A program made the translations under genes and the position numbers. 42,647 nucleotides of DNA from a virus, in IMG/VR virus record IMGVR_UViG_3300036851_000100, positions 1 through 42,647 of that record; one strand, 5' to 3'. Below, piece by piece: positions 1 to 8,164 of the stretch (positions within the stretch are counted from its first letter, which is position 1; each line of letters starts with the position of its first letter). The notes beneath the pieces were generated by a model that saw only the letters and a program-made list of their open reading frames with translations, made no database searches and was not told the DNA's origin.

Positions 1-127
1 CTTGCTTCTCCAGCTTCTCCATCGACTTGATCTGCTCTGGGGAGAAGTACCCGGCCTTGACCAAGTCATTCCGGTAGGTGCGATTCTGATCCATCCCTTG
101 CTCGAACAGCTCGCGAAACTCGCGGGG
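1..127. repeat. Left copy of 127-bp terminal overlap
   Basis: Identical base for base to 42521-42647. An exact 127-bp overlap at the two ends is what an assembler using a 127-base word leaves when it closes a circular graph. The molecule is therefore circular, circularly permuted or terminally redundant, with 42,520 unique bases. It is not a biological terminal repeat that can be sized from this sequence, and it lies inside a coding region. Confidence 0.95.
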
Positions 128-2122
128 CAACACCTCGACGGGGATGGAGGGGTCGTCCTTCACTGGGGAGAGGTTCTGCTCGATGAACATCCTAGTCAGC
201 TTTCGCTCCTCCGGGGTCATCGCCTTGACGATCTTGTTCAGCTTGGGGAATAGCCTTTCCGTCATCACGTTGTGGATATGCTCAGCCGCCTTGAATCCAC
301 GAATCGCGGCGCTGACGAGCGGCACAGCTCTATTCTCCGGGAGCTGGGTCTTCTTCGCCAGCTCTTGCAGGATGTTGGGGTTCCTCGTCTCCTGCATCTT
401 GGACGCGGCATAAGCGGCGTCCTGGGAAGCCGCCCCGGGTACGTCTACGTCCTTGGGGAGACCGCCCGGAGGGATGGGGGTATCGCGAGGGGTCTCGACC
501 GTGCGCGAATCGCCACGTGCGGCCTGCTCTGCGCGGATCTGGTCGTGGCTGAGAACCTGTGTGTCCGTCCCAGCACGGGCGGCACCCATGTTCTGAGATC
601 CAGGGCCATAGATTTGCTCCCGGATGAGTGCAGGGTTCTCGTCCATGGCCGCACCCAGCTCCCTGAAGCTGGCGATCTTCGTCTGTGCCAGCTCGGGAGC
701 AACGGATGGAAGCGCGGCGGATGCTTCCGGCGAGTTCGGCCGCACAGGCCCGAGCTTCTGGGTGGTGAAGTCATCTCCACCACGAGTCTTGGCCTCATGG
801 GCTCCCCTGGGATTGACCTTGCCGCCGCCTGCCGCATCAGCAAACGGCCCCACCACATCAGCCTTGATACCAAGACGCTCAGCGGGAATCAGTCCACGCA
901 TCGGAATCGTGGGTAAGTCCTCGGGGAAGGCAGGAGGACTGAACCTACCGGGCTGCTGGTTGGGAGCCAGCTCCGGGGGGTTCAAGTCTATTGGACTGTC
1001 CATCTGGCGTACCTGCTCACCCAGCTCTGGATCCACAACCGTTCGCATTCTGGCCAGGGCATCATCAGCCTGCCCGGCGAGGTAGCGACCGCGATCAACA
1101 GGCTCCATCTGGAGCAGAGTGTCCAGGCCTAGCCGCCCTTCGATCGTCGGCCCATCCATCGGTTGGGTAGGCATACCGGCAGACCGATCAGACGCAGCCT
1201 TCTCCTGCTCCAGCAGCGCCTTGATGTTCTCCTGGATGCGGCCTCGCTTGGCTGCGGCGATAGCGTTACCTCTACCGATCTCGGCGATACGCCGCTCCTG
1301 CTCCAACAGAGAGTTGACCTGTGCCGTTGCTTCATCCACGCGCGGCTGCCGGATGTCAGCCAGAGCAGCAGCGTTGCCAGAACGGATCTCACCGATGGCT
1401 GCCGCGCCAGCAGGCGCCGCCCCAAGCGCCCAGTACAACGGGTTCGCCAACCCGCGTCCAAGCGCGTTGAGCCGATCACCCTCACGAGCGCCGAGCGCTT
1501 CCTGCCCAGCGCCGATGACGGCAGACGTAGCGCCTGCTTTGACGGCACGCATACCAACTTCAGGGATCGCTTGCCGCAATGTGGTGTAGGCACGGGGGAG
1601 CTGAGTCTCAGCCGCCCCTACTAGGGAGCCAGCCCCGGCTTCGAGGGCGATGCCTGGAAGAAGTTGAGCACCAAACTGAGCCATTGCAGCAGGGGTGTCC
1701 CCGATGCTTTCGGCTAGCTCTCGGGCACCCTTCAGCATTTCGGGGTTGCTCTCCAGCGCTTCATTCCCCACCTCGCCAGCAGCGAACGGGTTGACTCCCT
1801 GGTAGGCACGATTGATCAGGAGCCGTCCAGCGGGGGAGAGAGGGTCAAGCGCTCCAGTGGCGGCACTCTGGATTCCTGACATCAATTCCAGGTTGAGCGA
1901 GCCGATCCCGGGTAGGGTGAAGTCCCGCCAGTAGAGCGGGTTTGCAAACTGATCCATTGCAAACCTGGCGTCATCCTGGAGACCGCTGATGATCCCGCGC
2001 TCGGGCTTGGCTGGCTGGGGCCGGGGCGCACTAGCCAACCCGCGCTTCTGAAGCTCGCGGCGCACGGATTCATCCAGGATCGCCCTGCTGTTCGGCTTGT
2101 CGGTCTTGGTCTTGGCAGCCAT
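1..2122 (-). CDS. Giant putative ejection (internal virion) protein, N-terminal 707 residues
   Basis: Starts at ATG 2122 (MAAKTKTDKPNS) and stays open to base 1, where the contig is cut. Read across the junction it continues into 40470-42647 and makes a 1,390-residue protein. This half is Ala/Gly/Pro/Gln-rich with alpha-helical stretches and no catalytic motif that I recognise. Position after two other candidate core proteins, and a size near T7 gp16 (about 1,300 residues), suggest a DNA-ejection protein packed in the capsid. That is inference from order and length. The start is preceded by a GAGGGG ribosome-binding-like sequence, separated from the ATG by a 7-bp hairpin (2126-2146). It may alternatively be one of the large polyvalent phage proteins. 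Confidence 0.75.
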   Translation of the reverse strand, partial: MAAKTKTDKPNSRAILDESVRRELQKRGLASAPRPQPAKPERGIISGLQDDARFAMDQFANPLYWRDFTLPGIGSLNLELMSGIQSAATGALDPLSPAGRLLINRAYQGVNPFAAGEVGNEALESNPEMLKGARELAESIGDTPAAMAQFGAQLLPGIALEAGAGSLVGAAETQLPRAYTTLRQAIPEVGMRAVKAGATSAVIGAGQEALGAREGDRLNALGRGLANPLYWALGAAPAGAAAIGEIRSGNAAALADIRQPRVDEATAQVNSLLEQERRIAEIGRGNAIAAAKRGRIQENIKALLEQEKAASDRSAGMPTQPMDGPTIEGRLGLDTLLQMEPVDRGRYLAGQADDALARMRTVVDPELGEQVRQMDSPIDLNPPELAPNQQPGRFSPPAFPEDLPTIPMRGLIPAERLGIKADVVGPFADAAGGGKVNPRGAHEAKTRGGDDFTTQKLGPVRPNSPEASAALPSVAPELAQTKIASFRELGAAMDENPALIREQIYGPGSQNMGAARAGTDTQVLSHDQIRAEQAARGDSRTVETPRDTPIPPGGLPKDVDVPGAASQDAAYAASKMQETRNPNILQELAKKTQLPENRAVPLVSAAIRGFKAAEHIHNVMTERLFPKLNKIVKAMTPEERKLTRMFIEQNLSPVKDDPSIPVEVLPREFRELFEQGMDQNRTYRNDLVKAGYFSPEQIKSMEKLEKQ

Positions 2123-2155
2123 GAAGGCAGGGTACTCGCCCCTGCCCCTCGGCGT

Positions 2156-3415
2156 CTACCGCTTCGATGCTTTCCAGTAGCGCATCAGCTCTTCATCGGA
2201 AGCGTTCGCCACATCGTCAGGCGATTGGATCTGGCGGCCTAAGCCCTTCGGCTTGCTCTGTGGCTGACTCTTCTGCTGCGGTTGACCACCTTGCTGAGGG
2301 GCAGGCTGCCCAGATGGCGCTCCCCCAGTGATGGCCCGGAGCGCTTCCTGGTACTCTTCACGGCGCCGGTTCTCCAGAGCGGTCCATTCCTGCACCTTGG
2401 CGCGCATGCCATCATAGGCAGTACGCGCCTCAGATCCAGACTCGGAGGCATCAGCCCCGGCTGCGATCATCTGTGACACGATTCCTTCAGTGGACTGCTT
2501 GCCGCCCACCGAGATCTGCCACGCCTTGCGCAGCTCCTCCACCAGCTTGTTGCCGCCCTTGCCCCCGGCCTTCAGCTTCTTCAACGCCAGTTCGCGCTGC
2601 TGCTCGCGCTTCAGCCTGGACTCGTTGATCTTCAGCAGCTCGATAGCCATCTTCCCCTGCTGAGTGACAGCGTTGGACGTGGTCTTGTCGGCGGACCGCC
2701 GTTCAGCAGAGCCCGCCTGCATCCTAGCCACGTTGCTTTGTGTGTAGTAGGGGAGCATCTGCTGAAAGAGCATGTACTCCTTAGGAGTCATAGCTTGAGG
2801 GGCGGCGGCACCCCTAAGGTCGGCTACCCCGCTCGTGGAGTTGAGAGTGCGTGGCGCGATAGTCAAGTCCTCCGCGAATGACGTGGTAGCGGGGGAACGG
2901 CCATCGCCGATCATCCTGATACCACTATCGTACATGCCCGGCGAATACAGATTGTTCGGATCAGCAATCACGACTTCATCGAACCCGCCCCCGGGGCGGC
3001 TTCCCCCGGCGAGATCTCCGAGGTATTCGTCGATGAACCAGGGCAGAGGCTCTGGGGATGCCGACCGAGCCATAGATCCATCAGAACCAGCCGGGACAAG
3101 GCCCCTTGGCGGCTGGTTCTGGAGCCCCAAGGTTGGGCCCATCGTCACGGCCCCCGTGTTGGCGCCCATTGCTTGCCCTTGTACTGTGGGGATCAATGCC
3201 CGAGCGCCACCCATCACGTCACCGCTGAGGGAGTTCTGGATCATCTGCTGAATTAGCGGGGACTTCAGGGCGTCTGCTTGCGCCTGCTGATCTGCTTGCT
3301 GTTGGAGCAGGCCGCTCAACCCTTGGGCGCCCTGCATGAATAGGTTGCTTGACCTGTAGGGGTCGTTCTCGGGAGCGAAGACCGGGAAGCTGAGCGGTGC
3401 AAAGTTGGAGGCCAT
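2156..3415 (-). CDS. Putative internal virion protein (T7 gp15 position)
   Basis: About 419 residues from ATG 3415. A GTG at 3424, overlapping the previous stop as GTGA, would add three residues. The N-terminal half is Gln/Gly/Pro-rich. The middle (about residues 220-290) is a strongly charged helix or coiled coil with runs of Lys, Arg and Glu, and the C-terminus is Gln/Pro/Lys-rich. No known fold is recognised. It lies between a glycine-zipper protein and the 1,390-residue protein, the same order as the internal core proteins of T7-like virions, so a role in the ejection apparatus is inferred from context only. Confidence 0.6.
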   Translation of the reverse strand: MASNFAPLSFPVFAPENDPYRSSNLFMQGAQGLSGLLQQQADQQAQADALKSPLIQQMIQNSLSGDVMGGARALIPTVQGQAMGANTGAVTMGPTLGLQNQPPRGLVPAGSDGSMARSASPEPLPWFIDEYLGDLAGGSRPGGGFDEVVIADPNNLYSPGMYDSGIRMIGDGRSPATTSFAEDLTIAPRTLNSTSGVADLRGAAAPQAMTPKEYMLFQQMLPYYTQSNVARMQAGSAERRSADKTTSNAVTQQGKMAIELLKINESRLKREQQRELALKKLKAGGKGGNKLVEELRKAWQISVGGKQSTEGIVSQMIAAGADASESGSEARTAYDGMRAKVQEWTALENRRREEYQEALRAITGGAPSGQPAPQQGGQPQQKSQPQSKPKGLGRQIQSPDDVANASDEELMRYWKASKR

Positions 3416-3420
3416 TGGTA

Positions 3421-4086
3421 TCACCCGGATCCGAAGATGTTATAGGTGAGATCACCCAACCCTGTTCCGAACTGTCCACCGATGCCGATCCCGGCCGGGC
3501 CACCGATCAAGCCGCCAATGCCCGCCCCAGCAATCGTGCCGATGGTGTTGAACAGGCCGCGTTGGCGCGCTTCCTTGGCCTGCTTCTCGGCCAACATCCG
3601 TTGGTAGGTGTCCATCCGCCGCAGGTACTCCATCTGCTGGAGCCGGGAGACGAGATCAGACCGTTGGCCCATGAGCTGCATGAGCCGTGCATCCCTGTCT
3701 CGTGTCCAGGCGTTGGTGAAGTCCCCTACCGCGCGATTCTCCACCGAGGCGGCCAGCGGGCCTTCCAAGCCCTGAGCGTAGACGCCCTGGCGTGCGCCCA
3801 TCCTGATGGTGTTCATGTCAGCCCCAGGCGGCGCGCTGCTCTGGGTCTGGTTAATGAGGTTGTTCAGACCCAACACGCCCTGGTCCATCTCCGTCATGTA
3901 CGGAAGCGGTTGCTCAAGGGGGTTGATGGCTGGAGGGCGCCTCATCGGCACGTTGCCCTGGTTCCATCCGCCGGGTTGCTGATAAGCGGGTACCCCGGCG
4001 GAGCCGGGTAGGTAGCCCGGTGCAGAGCCCCCCTGATTGGGGATCCGTACGCTGCCAACGTATTGATCTTGCTTGTAGGGGGGCAT
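3421..4086 (-). CDS. Glycine-zipper protein, putative ejection protein (T7 gp14 position)
   Basis: 221 residues starting MPPYKQDQYVGS. The first half is Gly/Pro/Asn-rich. A charged helix with KQAKEARQR follows, and then the C-terminal 50 residues form a Gly/Ala/Ile repeat (IGTIAGAGIGGLIGG) like glycine-zipper membrane segments. Such segments are common in phage proteins that enter the host envelope during DNA ejection (for example T7 gp14). Its TGA overlaps the start region of the next gene, consistent with coupled translation. The function is inferred from gene order and the glycine zipper. Confidence 0.6.
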   Translation of the reverse strand: MPPYKQDQYVGSVRIPNQGGSAPGYLPGSAGVPAYQQPGGWNQGNVPMRRPPAINPLEQPLPYMTEMDQGVLGLNNLINQTQSSAPPGADMNTIRMGARQGVYAQGLEGPLAASVENRAVGDFTNAWTRDRDARLMQLMGQRSDLVSRLQQMEYLRRMDTYQRMLAEKQAKEARQRGLFNTIGTIAGAGIGGLIGGPAGIGIGGQFGTGLGDLTYNIFGSG

Positions 4087-4122
4087 CGAGTCTTTCCTAT
4101 CGTACCGGGGATAACTGCCTTG

Positions 4123-4458
4123 CTAGTTGTTCCCGACCAACAGGCACTCATCAGAGAGCTGCGGCGCAAGCGCATCGGTACAATCGAAGATCTTGCTAAC
4201 GTGCTCCACAAGATCGCCGTTGCACGTCGCGAGCTGGTCGAGGCACCGAGTATATTCCTCGATCGGGGTTTGGTCAGCCTCGCTACAGTTTCGGGTGAAC
4301 GCCTCGCACCACTCGGCGCGCGCATCCTCGCCTTCCTCTATCGGGTCATCGCAGGCGATAGCCGCCGCCTGCTCCGCCTTGGCAACACTCTCGCACAGCG
4401 AGTCGCTGCAAGAAACCGAGACACACGTCAGGAGAACGAACAGCATCATGCGGATCAT
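4123..4458 (-). CDS. Small Cys-rich lipoprotein
   Basis: 111 residues. The N-terminus MIRMMLFVLLTCVSVSC is a signal peptide ending in a lipobox-like VSVSC, so Cys17 is the likely lipidated residue. The mature part is acidic and holds seven more cysteines, suggesting disulfides outside the cytoplasm. The start overlaps the previous stop as TGATG, with GAGG just upstream. A phage lipoprotein could be an outer-membrane spanin subunit, a superinfection-exclusion protein or an envelope-bound virion partner. Nothing in the sequence decides between these. It sits between a signal-anchored fibre-like protein and the ejection-protein block. Confidence 0.65.
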   Translation of the reverse strand: MIRMMLFVLLTCVSVSCSDSLCESVAKAEQAAAIACDDPIEEGEDARAEWCEAFTRNCSEADQTPIEEYTRCLDQLATCNGDLVEHVSKIFDCTDALAPQLSDECLLVGNN

Positions 4459-5045
4459 CAGTACACCTCGAAGGTAAAAATCGCGTTGGTTGGTGCTGCG
4501 GTTGATGCGACTTTGCAGTGAATCTCTGCCTGATTTGGGAGGCTCACAATCCGGCCGTTACACAACGTTGCGCCAGTTCCGTCGTGTGCGCTGACGAGAA
4601 AAGGCCGCAGCAACGACGCCGATGAATACGCCAACGTGACATTATATTTTCCCAATGTTCCTGATCCTGAAACGCTTGTGATATTGAGGGCTCCATTGAG
4701 AATACAGGCTGCCACGACCGCCGAGTTGCAGGCTGTTACGAGATCGGTTCCTACGTGCGCAACGGCTCGGGGCAACAGGCCCGGTTGAGCCAGCTTCGAG
4801 TGCTGAATCGCCGCCGTGGTGGAAATGTTCGCGTCCCTGATGTTCCCCGTTGGCGTATTGTGCAGGTGGGCGAAGTTCCCATTGAGGTCGGTGGCGGTGA
4901 GCGTCTCGTTGGTGCTCCAGGTCTTGAACGTGTTGGGGGTTGACGTATGAGCCATCACCTGATGCGAGCCGAGGGCCCACAGATAGATGGCCGTGATTGA
5001 CAAAACCCCGATCACGATTCGCGCAATCACATTCCGCCGCGTCAT
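4458..5045 (-). CDS. Signal-anchored fibre-like protein
   Basis: 195 residues. Residues about 8-32 are a hydrophobic segment preceded by Arg residues (TRRNVIARIVIGVLS), which is an export signal or membrane anchor. The stretch TWSTNETLTATDLNGNFAHL (about 42-61) resembles the segment common near the start of phage tail-fibre and tail-associated beta proteins. The C-terminus is beta-rich with paired cysteines and ends ...FTFEVY. An export signal on a tail-fibre-like protein is unusual. It follows the tail-tube gene with a 4-base overlap. The 401-residue protein at 38062-39267 has a similar build (signal, beta-rich body, Cys, aromatic end). Confidence 0.6.
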   Translation of the reverse strand: MTRRNVIARIVIGVLSITAIYLWALGSHQVMAHTSTPNTFKTWSTNETLTATDLNGNFAHLHNTPTGNIRDANISTTAAIQHSKLAQPGLLPRAVAHVGTDLVTACNSAVVAACILNGALNITSVSGSGTLGKYNVTLAYSSASLLRPFLVSAHDGTGATLCNGRIVSLPNQAEIHCKVASTAAPTNAIFTFEVY

Positions 5046-6763
5046 AACACACTGCCTTTCCGCCGTGTCCGGCTGGAGAGCCGTCTAACACGTAGAGCAA
5101 GCGAGCGCAATGCAAACGGCTGCACGCCGATAAACTCGGCTTCACCGTCAGGGCCGAAGATTGCTTTGATGATCGGTTGCGTAGCGCGCGCTAAGAAGCG
5201 CAGGCCCTTAGGCGGCTGGAGCACGTAGAGGTTGAAGCCGTCGCCAAGTAGATGTTGATCTAAAGCTGAGCTGTCTAGGACAAAAGCTGTCGTGCTGCTC
5301 TCTGCAAAAGCCGTCGTGTCCTGCTCGGCTACCTCTCCCTCGTTTCCATTCAGAAGTACCTGCACTTCTGTCTGAACGTGATTGGCGATTTGTGCCTCGA
5401 TCTCTACACCAGGGATGATTTTGCGGCTCCCCGGGTCCCCGAAATCCACTGACGGGAAACGGATCTCTACTTCTGGGTACAGCTCTACCAGCAAACCCAT
5501 ACCCCCGTGATCTACTAAGAACGCGCTATCCTCGCGCTCAAGAAAGACTTGACCGATGTCTTGAACAACTACACCAGAGATCAGGTCTTCGATTCCGATG
5601 TCAACCGTAAAGGAGATCACAGAATCTGATTCATTGTCAAACGGGCCCCACCATCTGGGCTCAGGGAAACTCCGCATGTCGCAACGCCACTGCTCTGTGT
5701 GATTCAACGACACGTCTCTAGATGTTGAGGCGGGCACGCTGAGGATGTATGTATGATCGTGATAGCAGGCGTGCCACAAATCAGACGCGCCTCCACGCTT
5801 CTTCAGATACTCGGCGATAGCTCTACCGATCGGAATTGGAGTCGGCTGTCCCGGCTGGACAAGCCAAACATTCTTGCCCGAGCACCAAATCACGCCATGT
5901 TCTGATTGGACAAGCGTTTCTTTGCTAACACATCCCTCCCAGAGAATACGATTGACGGTAAGTGTTCCGTCTGTTCCAGATGTGGGAGGCAGACCACTCG
6001 CTATGTACGTAGCGTTATCCTTGATGATCAAGAAATAGGGTTCAACAAAGGTGGCCCCGCCTGCGATTGCTACTTCTGCCATCGCAACAATACGTCCGCC
6101 GTCTTCTCTACGGATGAAGACAGCTTTGGCTAGGTCAAGCAATGAATCTGGATCCCCCACCTCAAGCCAACGTATCATTGTTGGTTGATCTACAAACCCA
6201 GCTAGGGCTCCAGACCCTCGGTAAACAGCCCCAACACTTGCCTTTACTGATTCAGCATCACCTGTGAGCCAAATGGACGACAGTGTTACGGCTTTGAGAA
6301 ACGGAGCATCCACCTGCGCCTCGATGCGGTAACCGTATTCTTCTCCCCCCGTCAGCAGGTAGAGCATGTTTCGCCATTTGAAAGCGTCTGGTTTGATTGG
6401 GGTACTCTGGTATTCAATGCCAGTATCAAGCTGCTGAAACCCCGCATCTTCTGTATAGTGCCAGAGCCGTAGTTGAACACTTTCCCCGTTCAAGATCCCT
6501 GGCGTGCGCCACACAACAAGCCTATTCACGACGCCATCATAGAACTGAAAAAGCTTACATGTCATCAATTGTGCGTAAAGGAACCCGTCTGCTTCCAGGG
6601 AGGCAAACGCGGTGGAGGTCTTGCGCATTTTCAGCTCGCCGACCGTGTCTGGATAGACGTTCTTGGCCCACGCTAGCTGATCTGGCGCGAGATTGCATGG
6701 GGAGACGGACAGATTCACCCCCCCTGTAGGCCGAAACGTAACGATCGTGTATGGCGGGCTCAC
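5042..6763 (-). CDS. Tail tubular protein B-like (tail nozzle)
   Basis: GTG start at 6763, one base after the preceding stop, gives 573 residues. The open frame reaches upstream to 6877 but would then overlap the previous gene by 110 bases. The N-terminal pattern TIVTFRPTGGVNLSVSPCNL then APDQLAWAKNVYPD is typical of podoviral nozzle proteins (T7 gp12 class), which begin with a short 'G..n.....l.ddea..a.N...d..G.l..R' motif. The rest is beta-rich with propeller-like repeats. Gene order (connector, then nozzle) supports the call. It forms the distal short tail through which DNA leaves the capsid. Confidence 0.75.
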   Translation of the reverse strand: MSPPYTIVTFRPTGGVNLSVSPCNLAPDQLAWAKNVYPDTVGELKMRKTSTAFASLEADGFLYAQLMTCKLFQFYDGVVNRLVVWRTPGILNGESVQLRLWHYTEDAGFQQLDTGIEYQSTPIKPDAFKWRNMLYLLTGGEEYGYRIEAQVDAPFLKAVTLSSIWLTGDAESVKASVGAVYRGSGALAGFVDQPTMIRWLEVGDPDSLLDLAKAVFIRREDGGRIVAMAEVAIAGGATFVEPYFLIIKDNATYIASGLPPTSGTDGTLTVNRILWEGCVSKETLVQSEHGVIWCSGKNVWLVQPGQPTPIPIGRAIAEYLKKRGGASDLWHACYHDHTYILSVPASTSRDVSLNHTEQWRCDMRSFPEPRWWGPFDNESDSVISFTVDIGIEDLISGVVVQDIGQVFLEREDSAFLVDHGGMGLLVELYPEVEIRFPSVDFGDPGSRKIIPGVEIEAQIANHVQTEVQVLLNGNEGEVAEQDTTAFAESSTTAFVLDSSALDQHLLGDGFNLYVLQPPKGLRFLARATQPIIKAIFGPDGEAEFIGVQPFALRSLALRVRRLSSRTRRKGSVL

Positions 6764-6764
6764 A

Positions 6765-7469
6765 CTATTCCCCGAACGGTGAACGACGTTTGGATCTCTG
6801 GGCAAACCTGTGGCTTGCCAATCCGATGTTCGGACGCTGGGTACCTGCGCTGAGGTACTTGACCCTGTCTGCCTCAATCATTTGCTGCAATAGCCGCTCT
6901 TCAGCAGACAACCGCGCGTCGTCCTGGTGGCGCAGAGCTTCAACGTAGAGCGACTTCATGATGGTTCTGTCGTTGGGGTAGATGGGTACGGCGCTGTCGG
7001 AGTTGGCAAGTACAGGAGTGATTTGGGCCCAGATCAGAAATGTATACGGATGCTGCGTAGGTCTGGCAAATTGCCAAACCCAAGCATACGGGTTTTCGGG
7101 ATTGGAGAGGTATGCGTAGTCCGGCGCTCCCGGAGTGATTGCTGTATTGATGCTGGGGTCGTCCGCTGCCTGAAGATCCATCCCGTCATACAGCTCCACT
7201 TGGCCGCTGGCGCTCGTGAGATACGTGTACGAAGCCGTCAAGATTTTGAATACCCTGTCTGTCGTGATGCTCCCGTTCCCAAAGGTGAACGTCTTCGTGC
7301 CAGCAGTTGGGGTATGGGTGAATCGCTTACGCAGGAACGGCCACTCCGCCGAATCGTAGACGGCCCTGAGTGCGTCGTCGATCCACTCAACAGCACGGGC
7401 GTCAAGACTCGTATCACCTGCAAGCTGTAGAGCTTCTGTGATCAGCTTTAGACGAGTCTTGACGCCCAT
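6765..7469 (-). CDS. Head-tail adaptor / tail tubular protein A-like
   Basis: 234 residues from ATG 7469. It begins with a helical 'tRLklI.eALqLaG' segment, then 'AveWIDDALRAVYDSAEWPFLRKR', the usual start of the gatekeeper/adaptor proteins of podoviruses (T7 gp11 or P22 gp4 class). A beta domain and a C-terminal helix follow (EALRHQDDARLSAEERLLQQ). It should form a ring below the portal and join it to the nozzle protein encoded next. The neighbours fit exactly. Confidence 0.75.
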   Translation of the reverse strand: MGVKTRLKLITEALQLAGDTSLDARAVEWIDDALRAVYDSAEWPFLRKRFTHTPTAGTKTFTFGNGSITTDRVFKILTASYTYLTSASGQVELYDGMDLQAADDPSINTAITPGAPDYAYLSNPENPYAWVWQFARPTQHPYTFLIWAQITPVLANSDSAVPIYPNDRTIMKSLYVEALRHQDDARLSAEERLLQQMIEADRVKYLSAGTQRPNIGLASHRFAQRSKRRSPFGE

Positions 7470-7481
7470 GGTTGCGGCCCT

Positions 7482-8105
7482 CTAGTTCATGAAGGGGACC
7501 TGAGTCCCGCGCAGCTTGCTGAGGTCGGTGTCACCGCCCAGGCTGAACTTCTTGGGCATCTTCAGGTTGAGCTGGTACTGCTCCCAGATGCCGATGTTGG
7601 CGAGGATGTCATCCATCATCGACTTGGGCACTCGGCAGTAGCCGAAGTAGTTCTGGCCGTTGCGCTTGATTCCCTGGAACCTGGGCCACAGCATCGTCAT
7701 CTTGGGCATGACCCGGATGGTGACGTGCTCACCATCACAGATCCCCTTGCCCGAACCGGTCTTCATGAACTGTCGGCAGGTCTCACACTGAAGCATCGGC
7801 TCCAGGGTCACCAGCTTGGGGGCCTGCATGCCCTCCAGCGTGGGGCGGTTCTTGACCTGTTCCTGGAGGGACTTGATGATCTGGAACATGTCCCCCATGC
7901 CAGTCTGGATCTTGGTGATTTCACCCTTGAGGGCGGCGTTCTCCTTGACCAACTCGGTCTTCTCGTCAACCGACCCCTTCAGCAGCTCCATGAGCTGTTC
8001 CATGCTGGGGGTTGGGTTCTTCCGGTCGGCCTCGATGGCTTCCTCTGCATCGGCCCGTTGCGAGCCGGGGTTCGGCTTGGCCAGGGTGTTCTTCTTCGGT
8101 GGCAT
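7482..8105 (-). CDS. Virion-region protein with coiled coil and Cys cluster
   Basis: 207 residues. A basic N-terminus is followed by a predicted coiled coil (about 35-90; KTELVKENAALKGEI) and a cysteine-bearing domain with LQCETCRQFMKTG and later GICDG and GYCRV, which could bind zinc. It lies between the major capsid gene and the connector genes, so a head-decoration, head-completion or assembly role is possible. No family is recognised. A 12-bp hairpin separates it from the capsid gene and CTGGAG before ATG 8105 serves as ribosome binding site. Confidence 0.7.
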   Translation of the reverse strand: MPPKKNTLAKPNPGSQRADAEEAIEADRKNPTPSMEQLMELLKGSVDEKTELVKENAALKGEITKIQTGMGDMFQIIKSLQEQVKNRPTLEGMQAPKLVTLEPMLQCETCRQFMKTGSGKGICDGEHVTIRVMPKMTMLWPRFQGIKRNGQNYFGYCRVPKSMMDDILANIGIWEQYQLNLKMPKKFSLGGDTDLSKLRGTQVPFMN

Positions 8106-8126
8106 CTATCACTCCAGGGTTTGATC

Positions 8127-8156
8127 TGAGGCCCTTGGAATCAACCAAGGGCCTCA
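8127..8156 (-). other. 12-bp perfect intergenic stem-loop after the capsid gene
   Basis: TGAGGCCCTTGG (8127-8138) pairs without mismatch with CCAAGGGCCTCA (8145-8156) around a 6-base loop. It lies between the capsid stop and the ribosome binding site of the next gene. No U-run follows on either strand, so it is unlikely to be a simple intrinsic terminator. A processing, stability or attenuation element is more likely. Confidence 0.8.
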
Positions 8157-8164
8157 GGGTGTGG

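Noticed and set aside
272-1624. Plus-strand open frames within the giant gene
   Set aside because: They are antisense shadows of the minus-strand 1,390-codon gene, which is the only frame open across the contig junction.
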